Positions 10,810 through 20,434 of a stretch of DNA of 61,311 nucleotides are shown here, piece by piece. The stretch covers positions 1-61,311 of the forward strand of contig JAPEVC010000215.1 of the NCBI GenBank assembly GCA_027946555.1, written 5' to 3'. The stretch's first letter is position 1. Every line of letters starts with the position of its first letter. The stretch is from Gnomoniopsis sp. IMI 355080 (taxonomy: Eukaryota; Ascomycota; Sordariomycetes; Diaporthales; Gnomoniaceae). The translations under genes were made by a program, and so were the position numbers. The notes under the pieces are model-generated. The model saw only the letters and a list, made by a program, of their open reading frames with translations, was not told the origin of the DNA and did not search any database.

Positions 10810-12120
10810 ATGTCGGCACAAACTGAGACCAACGGTTCTCATGGGACCCAGAGCCATCAACGCCATCACGATGTACTACAAGCCCCACTTCCCAATCCTT
10901 CGCTGCAGGTCACAGCAGATCACAAACTCAAAGCTGTCGAAGCACCTGTCTACGCACCAGGACCGGGCGAGGTTCTCGTCCATGTAAAGACGACAGGAAT
11001 CTGTGGCTCAGATGTACACTTCTGGAAGTCAGGACGAATTGGCTCGCTTGTGGTCGAGGGAGATTCCATCTTGGGCCATGAAGGGACAGGCGTGGTTGTC
11101 AAGTGTGGCCAGGGAGTGACCGGCTTCCAACCTGGAGATAGGGTAGCGATTGAGCCGGGCGTGCCTTGTGAGCAGTGCTTTTTGTGCCGCATGGGAAAGT
11201 ACAATTTGTGCGAGGATGTGCAATTTGCCGGCGTGTATCCTTATGATGGGACGTTGCAGCGGTACAAAGTCCATCCGGCGAAATGGCTGCACAAGTGAGT
11301 CTTGTGCGCATGTTTGTGCCCACTATCCTCGAGGTTGATGAACTAATACAATAGAGTTTAGGCTTCCGGATAATTTGAGCTTCACCGAAGGTGCTCTGTT
11401 GGAGCCTCTTAGCGTTGTCCTCGAAGCCTTGCGGGTAGCCAGTCTTTCGCTTGGTCGTGGTGTGGTGATATGCGGCGCTGGTCCCATCGGGCTCACAGCC
11501 CTCCTCGCGTCTCGTGCGTCTGGTGCCCATCCAGTCGTCATTACCGATGTCGAGCCGAAGCGCTTGGATTTTGCAAAGCAACTCGTCCCATCTTGTCTGA
11601 CTTATCAGGTCGACACATCCACAGATGCGCGGGGCAATGCACGTGGAATACGGAAGCTCTTTGGCGCACGAGGAGGTGAAGGCGAGGACGGAGAGGAGTA
11701 CTTGGCTCCTCCAAGCGTGATCGAGTGCACAGGTGTAGAGTCAAGTGTCTGTACGGCGGCATTCACAGTTCGCCGAGGTGGCAAGATTGTGGTCGTGGGC
11801 GTGGGCAAGAATACGCTGAACAACCTGCCTTTTATGCATCTCTCCCTGAGCGAGGTAAGTACTCCAAAAGAAGCGGTTTTTTTCTCTTTCTAACAAGCTA
11901 ATGCCTTCGACAGATCGATCTTCGTTTTATCAATCGGTACACTGATACTTGGCCTGCTGGAATTTCCTGTATGAGCGGGGGGATAATCGACATGAAGAAG
12001 TTGGTCACGCATGTGTTCCCGCTTGAGAAGGCTTTGGAAGGTCTGACTCTGTCTTCTGACCCTCGAAACGGAACAATCAAAGTCCACATAGTGGATGACA
12101 CGGAGACTGTGTTCTTCTGA
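10810..12120 (+). CDS. L-arabinitol 4-dehydrogenase-like medium-chain polyol dehydrogenase
   Basis: Spliced model: exons 10810-11294, 11362-11854 and 11914-12120, 394 aa. It is a zinc-dependent medium-chain dehydrogenase of the sorbitol/xylitol/L-arabinitol group. Catalytic-zinc ligands are in TTGICGSDVHFW (Cys) and ILGHEGTG (His-Glu). The structural-zinc loop is CEQCFLCRMGKYNLC. The nucleotide fold is CGAGPIGLTALL followed by VVITDVEPKR, whose Asp indicates NAD rather than NADP. The GD.ILGHE block and the C-terminal IDLRF...RY.DTWPAG and LVTHVFPLEKALEG blocks resemble fungal L-arabinitol 4-dehydrogenase more than xylitol dehydrogenase. It is about 30 residues longer than usual, from a polar N-terminal extension and an acidic Gly/Glu insert (EGEDGEE). 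The substrate (L-arabinitol, D-sorbitol or another polyol) cannot be fixed from sequence. Such enzymes work in the cytosol in L-arabinose or sugar-alcohol use. Confidence 0.85.
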
Positions 12121-12584
12121 GGGTCGGTCTGAATCAGGCAATATGAAGATCACCCAAAACAAACCTTGCTTGGTCCACTTAGCCGCCAAAATGACACAAG
12201 TCGGTCAATATAAACATGAAACAATGAAAAAAGAGAGTTGTCGCACAAACCCCACAACGTGTACAAGTCCTGAATAATCACCTAGAGGAAATGATAACCA
12301 ATGGTGGGTCTACATTTCCCTGAGAATCTACTTACCTAGGTAGCCAGCGTCGACAGCGTGTCAAATTGTAATCGGTTTAGCCACACATGTTGGCAAGTTT
12401 ATAGAATTTTTTCTTCTTCAAAAAAGTGTATTCGCTTGAGAGGGTATTTCGGGGAATCGTCTGCTCATCAGCTTATAGATTTTTATATTTACATGAAGAC
12501 CTTGGGTCAAGTCCAGGACTCATCGTCGTCTGCTTCCCTATTCCATTACCACGCCATATCCACCAGAGTATGGAACTATGTCTA
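12121..12584. other. Convergent 3' flanks, no gene seen
   Basis: This is the space between the converging ends of the polyol dehydrogenase and the PY-motif protein. It contains one ACCTAGGT palindrome at 12334-12341 and no supportable coding region. Confidence 0.5.
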
Positions 12585-13720
12585 TCATACTGGGCTCACC
12601 GTAGTCGGATCGCCCCGTCGTGGCTCATACTCTGGCGGATCCTCATGCGGCGTGATCGTCCTCCAAGTTGCGGCGCCATATTCATCCGCACTGCTTACGC
12701 TTTCCCTGTCCCTCCTGGACTGGCTCGGCCGTCTTGGTGGCGGCGCAGGCTGCAAAGGTGAAGGCCATAACACGCTGTTGGGTATCGAAGACCGTATCGA
12801 AAGTCTGTCTTCTCCAGTCGCCCAGCTTCTTGCACTCAGAGGCTCCGGGTACGGAGAATATGCTGGTGCGAGATGTGTCGCGGACATTGGAGTTTGCGGA
12901 GCCGATGCCGTTGGTGTGGATGCTATGCCTGCGTAGCTTGGTGATGGTGGCACTGGTAGCCTGTTGGACGCCCGGGCTGCTGAGGTGGACGGGTTGCTGG
13001 ACAACGGACCAGAGCCTGAGTTTGATTCCGATGCTGTATCGTTGCCACGTAGATAACTACGGAGCCATTGGGATACAGATTGCCGCTGACTGGCTCGAGC
13101 CGTTGCTGGCTCATCGTTGGAGGTAATGCTGTGGCCGGCTCGTCCGTCCTCAGCCTGATACACTGCCGCCCAGCACTGCTCCATCAACGCTTGATCAGAT
13201 CTTTGCCTCTGATGGCTGGAGGCCGATATCGATGAGGCCGTAACGACTGGCGACTTGAGTGCATCTTGATAAGATGGTGGAATGTTGCCACCTGGTCCTG
13301 GATCGAGACCATTGGGTGCCGATATGTGCCTGATGTGGCTCATTTGTTGTCGCTGCGCTAGTCGTCGTTTGAAATGCCTCCTCCTTTGCACGACAAAGAG
13401 CACGACACCAGCAACAAACAATACCAAGACTGAGTCGCTCGAGTCAGCATAATCCCTCGGTTTCAAGGCTGGACTTGCTGGTGAAGAGGCCGGTCAGACT
13501 TACACAATAATTGGATGACTACCGCTGTGGAAAGCCGGCCATTTGTAGATGAGCTGCTGCCACTGTTGGATAAATTCGAGGCAACTTCTGAAGTCGAGAT
13601 GACGTTCTCGCGGGTAGGCGTTCCAAATGTGCTTCGTTCTGCATTTTGGGCGACATACTCGCTGTGACTATTCAACCCACGACTGCGCACTACTCGGCTT
13701 TCGACTCGAGGGCGAAGCAT
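12585..13720 (-). CDS. Single-pass membrane protein with two PPxY motifs
   Basis: Spliced model: exon 1 13720-13504, intron with GTAAGT donor and CTCAG acceptor, exon 2 13429-12585, 353 aa. The splice restores one hydrophobic segment at about residues 63-86, followed by a strongly basic stop-transfer run (QRRRHFKRRLAQRQQ). The N-terminal 60 residues are Ser/Thr/Asn-rich and would be outside the cytosol. The long C-terminal tail is Ser/Pro-rich and carries PPSY at 123-126 and PPEY at 337-340. PPxY motifs bind WW domains of Nedd4/Rsp5-type ubiquitin ligases, and small one-pass proteins with such tails (yeast Rcr1/Rcr2 type) act as membrane adaptors. That role is inference from architecture. There is no cleavable signal peptide, and I do not recognise an ortholog. 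An upstream exon cannot be excluded. Confidence 0.75.
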
Positions 13721-16210
13721 TGTGATGCAGGATGAATAGTGGTGAGCGATGCCGACTTGGTGTGGAGGAAGTTGACAGGAGAGACTCAGGTCCCGTTTCT
13801 TATGCTTAAACAAAGAGCATTGCTAGATATTAATAACTATCTTACGCAAGTATCTTCCGCAAGCAAAGTGTGCCGCAACAGGCATGCCAACATCGTTTAC
13901 ACGAAGTCGCCTAAGCTTTTTTTGGCAGAGCCTGGCCCCTGGGCCATGCTGTCATTTCACCCCACATTCCCTCTAAAGCCCTATAGAAATACAGGGAGCT
14001 ACCCTGCATAATAAATGGGGCTCGGCGGGTGTCCCGATTCTAAATAACCTAATCGGGCGGCGGAGCGCGAATGACACGAGCATAGAGGCGCAAAGTGAGT
14101 GAACCGAGCGCAGGTACTCACGCAGATAATCAAGTTGAATTCGGGTCAAATGAAAGCCAGATAAACCTGCAATGGCACGAGCCTCTTCGTTTGCACCCGA
14201 CTCGAACTACTCTCATCATCGAGGATGCTCGTACGATGGCAGATGGCATATGGCCTATGGCGAACATGCCGCGGTCAGACTGCTGCCGGACCTGTCGTTC
14301 ACATGTGACCAAGGGTCGCCAACAATAGACTCCAGAGCGATACCGTCCGAATTGCTTCCTACCTTACTCAATCAGCCGTGGATAGAGGCTGTAAGTAGGT
14401 CCCCACCTTATTGAGCCTCAAGCGCCCCTTGACATTTACTCGCGGCTTCCACCGCTACGAGTAAGGTAGGGAGCACGCTTGCGGTTTCAGAAACCCTTGG
14501 CCAGTTAGGACTAGGCGGAACGGCGAACGGCAGTGCAAACAAATCAAGGTCAACAGCAGCTTTCAGCCTCATGAAATTGTGGACCCAATAATTGGGGCTT
14601 GACGAGCCGCAAAAATCGGTTCGTCGCATCGGGCTACTACACTTTATTAGGCAATACTGTAAATGGCAACTATTACCCTGTGCAATAGCAATCTATACCT
14701 TGCGGGAATGCGTTCCCCGCTACGCTGATCTTGTGCATTCCCGCGATTGCGAGATTCTGGGTGATTGGCCTTGGTCAAAACATCACACAAAAATGCACCA
14801 CTCACACAACGCACTTGGCGAATAGGACTGAAACAACGTGCTGGTGACCTTGTTTGGTCTCCAACACACAGCATAGTATAACGCTGACCAAAAGGGCGCC
14901 GATATTAATTAATCTCTCAACGCCATTACCGCCGCTAATATGCTACTAGGATGACCGTTAACCAATTCTATTCACAAATTGATATGTTCTGATATGTATA
15001 GATTCCGTATGTACAAAGTCTAGATGTGTCACCCACGGTGCAGGGATCCATTTAGCTTGCTATCTCCAAAGGTTGCATCAAGGCCGCGTGCAGGACAGTG
15101 TTGGGGACCTCCAGCTCTGTGTGCGGATTTCCCGAATTCCCTGCCCGGCAAAGCATCTCGACCTTTTGACGCTCGCTTCCGGGTCAGGATGGGAGTCAAC
15201 TTTGGAAGGGGGGGAGGGGAAACCCGAAAGGTCCGTGGACAATCATGAGCTGCTTATGACCGAGCAAGGCCTTTTTTGTTGGTCGATCCCCCGCCATCAA
15301 TCCGCCAGCGGTATAACCCAACCGAACTTTATTAGCGAAGTCTGCTAAACCCGAGATCGGTTGCGATTGTTCAAGTATGGCACATTTCTTATGGGCAGAA
15401 GTGTCCAGGTCCGGATCTGCTGACGCAATTTCAAGATCGACATTTAGCGCACGCTGAGCAAAATGCAAATTCAAAGCTCTCTTTATCTATGTATGCTAAG
15501 AAACCAAGCAAAACTTCTGCTTGAGCCTTGTGAGAGAAGTCATGCATGCCACCAAAGCTTACTTTCATGGACGCCTATAGTTTCCCAAATCGCTGCACGT
15601 AGTGGATGTAACCACGAATCGCAATCGTCAAGCTCAGCGAATGCACTCCGGGTATTTGGGCCGGGAGAAATTGAGTTTTTGATAATCTGTCATGCTAAAG
15701 TTAAACCTGCACCCGGGATCGAACCTACATTTGGATTCCTCTACAGTCCATAGTCAGGATGACCATTTCTTGCGAGCTTTGCAGCGGATGATTATAGGCA
15801 ATATGTGCGGGCATATGAATATAGCCACAAATTGGACTGTCTCGACTTTATTTCCGCTGGGCTTTTCAACCACTTGCAGAGTTCACAATTGTGTACCCGG
15901 GTAGGTACAATTTTAAAGACACGGAGCTATTGATGCTTTTGATTCTTATCAACGTGACCAAGCCTTTTGCCAACATGGACCATGTCAAAAGTGAAGAGGC
16001 GTGAGAATGGGTGGTATGAAAATAAATTGGTCATCGCGAGGAACTGTGTTCATTTAATTACGCCTCAGAAGACAAAGAAGAATTTTGTTCATCAACCCAC
16101 TTCACCGCTCTATTCTCTTGATGATTAGTATTTTGCAGCGGAATCGAACTCTACCAATGTGCAAGTGGTCACACTGAGACCTTTGTGACGATGTTCAGGA
16201 AGAGATTTAC
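13721..16210. other. Long stretch without a supported gene
   Basis: Over 2.4 kb, all open frames are short and motif-free. A pol III B-box-like word (GGTTCGATCCC on the minus strand, 15715-15725) occurs, but the surrounding sequence does not fold as a tRNA. A G-rich run is present near 15210-15222. Confidence 0.5.
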
Positions 16211-16848
16211 TTACGCAGCCTCGGCCTCACAGTCGTTACGATCAGAAGTGTCTAGTGCTGTCCATACGCGCTCCTGTCCAACTTTTCGGCTTTCACACAC
16301 CGGCTTCAGAGCCTCATTTACCTTACGGGAAAATAGCACATACCTATTTACACAATAATTGAAACAAGTAGCATGTTCCAAGCGTCGCTCTTCAGCTCCT
16401 TCGGCAACACGAATGGCTTGTTTTGACTCGAATACGAATTTGTCCAGAGCTACGACCATGGCATCTTTGATCAGAATGACCGCAGCCCCGAGTTTCGCCT
16501 CCCACACGCCCCCCTCGGGTACGTCCTTCATGAAACCCTCGAGGACCACGTGGAAGGTGTCGTAAGCCCTGCGCCCGACCAGGACGGTGTCCTTGTGTAA
16601 TGAGCGGATCAATTCGGTTTGCTTTTGCCGTCGCCATTGCCGTCGCGGTTCCTTAAAGAACGAGGTGTCAAAAGTGGGCGTGCGCAGGAGCTTCTTCAAC
16701 GGTGGTTCGCCACAGTTCGAAACTTAGCACTGTTTAGCCAGGTAATGTGCTCGTCCATAAGGGTCTCCAGGTGTGGGTTGATTGACATCGTGTTGAAGGG
16801 GTTGCTATGTACTGCGAAGGGGGTATGAGGGATAGTTTGAATGGTCAT
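16211..16848 (-). pseudogene. Unknown gene, apparently frameshifted
   Basis: Two minus-strand frames abut with a one-base offset near 16697. The upstream frame starts at the ATG at 16848 (MTIQTIPHTPF) and contains INPHLETLMDEHITWLN. It stops just where the second frame, running to 16211, begins (KKLLRTPTFDTSFFKEP, then an Ala/Val/Leu-rich helical region and CFNYCVNRYVLFSRKVNEAL). The second frame ends at a good donor (GTAAGTAAAT at 16215), and an acceptor lies near 16150, so another short exon may follow. No intron of workable size can join the first two frames, so I read this as a frameshift or a sequencing indel. The family is not recognised. Two independent small genes are possible but less likely. 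Confidence 0.35.
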
Positions 16849-17659
16849 GTCAGATGTCTCAGAAATTTGAAAGACAGGCCCGCCTTTGAAGGTTGATGTG
16901 AACTTGTTCACGAACAGAAAGAGGTGTGGTTGCTCTGATGCTAACCCGAAGAAGTGAAGTTTATCGCACGTTGGTTAGGCGAGGAAAGGGAATTGTAAGA
17001 ATCGAGAGAAGTCTTTGGTCATCTATAATCAACGCAAATTTGTATGCGCCAGGTCTGGTATATAGTATCGTTGGAAGGACAGGGTCAGCTAGCCATCTTG
17101 CTGCCTCAATTCCCATGTTTGCCTGAGGTCAGCCGGTGTATTCCTGCTCTGAAATGTTCAGGGGCATTTTGTCTGAGTCTCAACACCCTGGAGTCTTGCC
17201 ATGACAGACAGTCCAACGTCTCCCGACCTTGTAATATCGCAACACGGTTGCAATCTGCCTCCACCAACAGAAAGGCATACTTTAGTCTGAAGCAGTGATC
17301 ACTATGCTGAAATGATATCCACTCACCTAGGTGATTGAATGTATTTAGCGACGAGCGACTTGTATGGCTTCAGGACAACAAGATGTCCAATTAGAGTTAG
17401 CAGTGGAGTTGATATGCAGCAACTCGTGGCAGGGATGTGCCGCTGCAAGGGACCCCGCTAGCTTGCATAAAACGTGAGCCGGGCGCTAGCACCCCTGTCG
17501 CAGACCACCTCGAGCCAGTGGCGTTCAAGCCAAAAGTCATCCTCTTCTGAGAGGCTGCTTCTGCAAATTCAAAGCCAAACGATACACTGTGCAATCGAGA
17601 GGAGCGTTGGTGTACATGAGGAGTCTGTTGGGCTTGCACGAGCTACTCTACCGATCATC
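16849..17659. other. Intergenic, upstream of nth1
   Basis: No gene seen. The nth1 frame is open for about 60 codons upstream of its ATG but contains no earlier in-frame ATG. One ACCTAGGT palindrome lies at 17325-17332. Confidence 0.5.
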
Positions 17660-18856
17660 ATGGCGTCCACAACTCCTATTCGCCGCATAACGCGGTCGTC
17701 CATGGCGCGCTTCGCCTACACAGGACCAGACGCGAAGCTCACAAAGACCACCACGCCAGACATCGAAGATATTATACCCCCAGCGACCACCGATTCCTTC
17801 TCCTCGTCCTTATCCTCGACCCGCAAGCGGAAGCGCACCCTCGCCACCTCTCCTACTACGCCTCGGCGCGTCAAGCTCGAAGCTGTCGTCGATAACGATT
17901 CACTATCAACCATCGCGACCACATCCACCCCTCGCCGCGCCCGCAAGCCCGCTCGCAAAAAGCACGATCCCACGACTGGCACCGATACAGTCACCGCGCC
18001 ATCAGACTGGGAAGAACTCTACGCCGCCGCCAAAACCATGCGTCTGCCTGGCGGTGCCGCAGCCAACGCCGCCGTCGACACGATGGGGTGCGAGCGGCTC
18101 GCGGACACCACCGCCAGCCCCCGCGATCAGCGCTTCCACACGCTGATAGCGCTGATGTTGTCAAGCCAGACCAAGGACACGACAAATGCGGCGGCAATGC
18201 AGCGGCTCAAGACGGAACTGCCTGCACATAAGGCGGGGGCACCGGTCGGGTTGAATCTGGAGAATATACTTGCTGTGGAGCCCGAGGTGCTCAATCAGCT
18301 CATTTGGGCGGTGGGGTTCCATAACAACAAGACACGGTATATCAAGCAGACGGCCGAGATACTGCGTGACCAGTGGGGCGGGGACATACCCGACACGATC
18401 GACGGGCTGGTCTCGCTTCCTGGTGTGGGTCCCAAGATGGCGCACCTGTGCTTGTCGGCCGCGTGGGGCCGGACAGAGGGCATTGGGGTCGATGTGCATG
18501 TACACCGGATCACAAACTTGTGGGGCTGGCACAAGACGAAGAACCCGGAGGAGACGCGCATGGCGCTGCAGAGCTGGTTGCCAAAGGAGAAGTGGCACGA
18601 GATCAACTGGTTGCTTGTGGGGCTTGGGCAAACGATTTGCGCACCGGTAGGGAGGAAGTGTGGGGAGTGTCAGCTGGGGTTGGATGGGCTGTGTAAGGCG
18701 GCCGATAGGGGCAAGGTGATCCAGGGCCGGAAAGTTAGGGAGATGAAAGTTGAGGTTGTGAAGAAGGAAGAAGCGAAGGTTGTCAAGGTCGAAGACGAGC
18801 TATGCATGATAGGAGTGGTGCCGCTTCCTGAAGAAGATGACGACGTGGACGGATAA
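17660..18856 (+). CDS. nth1: Endonuclease III homolog (bifunctional DNA glycosylase/AP lyase)
   Basis: Intronless, 398 aa from the ATG at 17660 (MASTTPIRR), the first in-frame ATG. It removes oxidised pyrimidines and nicks abasic sites in base excision repair. Residues 1-115 are a basic, Ser/Thr-rich extension with RKRKR- and RRARKPARKK-type stretches that suit nuclear import. The helix-hairpin-helix is SLPGVGPKMAH with catalytic Lys259. The catalytic Asp is Asp278 in GVDVHVHR. An iron-sulfur loop follows: Cys327-x6-Cys334-x2-Cys337-x7-Cys345. The last spacing is two residues longer than the usual x5. After the cluster comes a Lys/Glu/Val-rich acidic tail. S. cerevisiae calls these NTG1/NTG2 and S. 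pombe nth1. The coding region is clearly more GC-rich than its flanks. Confidence 0.95.
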   Translation: MASTTPIRRITRSSMARFAYTGPDAKLTKTTTPDIEDIIPPATTDSFSSSLSSTRKRKRTLATSPTTPRRVKLEAVVDNDSLSTIATTSTPRRARKPARKKHDPTTGTDTVTAPSDWEELYAAAKTMRLPGGAAANAAVDTMGCERLADTTASPRDQRFHTLIALMLSSQTKDTTNAAAMQRLKTELPAHKAGAPVGLNLENILAVEPEVLNQLIWAVGFHNNKTRYIKQTAEILRDQWGGDIPDTIDGLVSLPGVGPKMAHLCLSAAWGRTEGIGVDVHVHRITNLWGWHKTKNPEETRMALQSWLPKEKWHEINWLLVGLGQTICAPVGRKCGECQLGLDGLCKAADRGKVIQGRKVREMKVEVVKKEEAKVVKVEDELCMIGVVPLPEEDDDVDG

Positions 18857-19213
18857 ACTTCTTGCGCCCTGTTCTTTGTATGAGCATACGAAGGGATTGG
18901 TCGTGGACAATCGCCTTGCTGCTTCCCGAAAAAATGCATTGACGGCACGCCCGCTGGTTCAGCCGTCGTGGCCATAGATTAGCCTCTCTGTCTATCAAGT
19001 TGTCCTCGTGGTGATCTCACCACTGACCGGACATTTCCATTTCTCGCTCGAGTACTGTGGGACGACCAGTGTGCCCGCTCCAAGCTGGTCATATCATCCG
19101 CACACCACATTATTATGAAATATGAGAAGACCCCTTTTGCTTTTCACTCGTCCCCGCCAGACGATGTCCCACAGACCTGACGCCCCCAACGCCGAAGTAG
19201 CAGGCTCTTCTCT
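18857..19213. other. Convergent 3' flanks, nothing recognised
   Basis: This is a 357-bp gap between the ends of nth1 and the AN1 zinc-finger gene. No coding or structural signal was seen. Confidence 0.5.
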
Positions 19214-19498
19214 TCACACCTTTGCAACTTGGGTCTTTTCCCCTTCAAGCTTTGCCGCATTGCGTTCGTGAGACTCTTTCTTGCACTGCAGAAGATACCA
19301 TTAGCGAGATTCCCAATGCCAGAGATGGAATGTAGATTTTAGGTAGGTACGTACATCGTCCAGCCCAGAACACTTGTGGTCCTCCAGCAGGCGGTGCTTG
19401 CCGCAAAAGTGGCCCTTGCAAAACCCGCAGTCGCCGACAATACGTTGGGCTTCGGCTTTGCACTCGGTCATGTTGCAGCGGAGTTTCTTGGGCGGCAT
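19214..19498 (-). CDS. Small AN1-type zinc-finger protein
   Basis: Spliced model: exon 1 19498-19355, intron 19354-19286 (GTACGT...GCAG), exon 2 19285-19214, 71 aa. The body is one AN1 zinc finger: Cys-x4-Cys near the start (CNMTEC), then Cys-x2-Cys-x4-Cys-x2-His-x5-His-x-Cys (CGFCKGHFCGKHRLLEDHKC). That spacing matches the AN1 consensus for binding two zinc ions. The tail is short, charged and helical. AN1 proteins usually work in ubiquitin/proteasome stress responses; no second domain (A20 or UIM) is present, so the role is open. Such one-domain AN1 proteins are common in Pezizomycotina. The splice is needed to reach the last Cys and the tail in frame. Confidence 0.85.
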
Positions 19499-20434
19499 CG
19501 TGGGTGATGTAGACCTTTGTTATAGGTCCTGGCGACCTTGATTGGGAATTGAAGAAGTAGGTGTGGATGGCCTAAAATGTGCGCGCTGATTCGCCTTGGA
19601 AACGAGCTCGCTCGGATAATGGATTTGGTGGCTGTAAGACCGCCGCAGTGTTTGAAGACGGGAAGATGTCCTGAAGATCAAGAACCCAATGGTGTCGTTC
19701 GAGTGCGCAATTTGAGTCGAACGACAGACACGGCCGTGGCGAGTGGTTGTGATATGAAGATCAGACTGACGTGAGCTGAGCTGAGCTGCGCTGCAATGAC
19801 TTCAGAAGTGGAGAAGCACTTGGCTACTAATTCTTATGGAACATGGAGAAAACCCCATGTCTTGATTTCAGCATTGGCATTTTAATATTAAAAGCTGTGT
19901 TTTAGACCCCGGTGCATTTAGATAGTTCACGACAGGCCGGGCCAAGGCGCCTTAGCTAGTTACTTACCTTAGGTAACTACCAACCTAGGTAGGCACTTTT
20001 CCTTCGCTATGCAAAATCAGGCGTCAAGCAGGATGATCAACAAGTTGTGAACTGCCGCTTCCTTTTAACATTAAAATGACGTTGAGGGCCTGGTTCTTGA
20101 TATCAAAGCGCAGGGTCAACTGTCTTTCCGTCCCAGATCTTCTTCTCCACAGGCAGGAAGCCTCGTGGCAAGCAGGGAATCTCCCTGTATAAGACAATAG
20201 ATCAGGTTTCCCGGGGACAACTAACAAATGTGACAGGCAGCCCAAATTCTAATAATAAAGGGAAACCCATAAAATGCCCCGTCCTCTCCACTTCGAGGTT
20301 CACACTGAGTGTCTGGTATTCACTGTCTAAATGCCAAATCCCTCCACTTCTTCTTCTTTTTGGGGAGAAGGGGGGGGGGGAAACTCATGACGAGCTTTGC
20401 ATAGAACACCTATTCGCTAGTCTTGTTCCGCTTT
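19499..20434. other. Intergenic, nothing recognised
   Basis: No supported gene. It carries one ACCTAGGT palindrome (19983-19990) in a TAGGTA-rich patch and a run of ten G at about 20370-20380. Confidence 0.5.

Noticed and set aside
12358..12936. Plus-strand frame overlapping the PY-motif gene
   Set aside because: The first half is non-coding 3' flank and the second half is antisense to a Ser/Pro-rich tail.
15700..15775. tRNA-like segment on the minus strand with a B-box (GGTTCGATCCC) and a CTGTAGA loop
   Set aside because: No D-arm or A-box, the T-stem has mismatches next to the loop, and no acceptor stem of 7 bp can be formed at the right distance.
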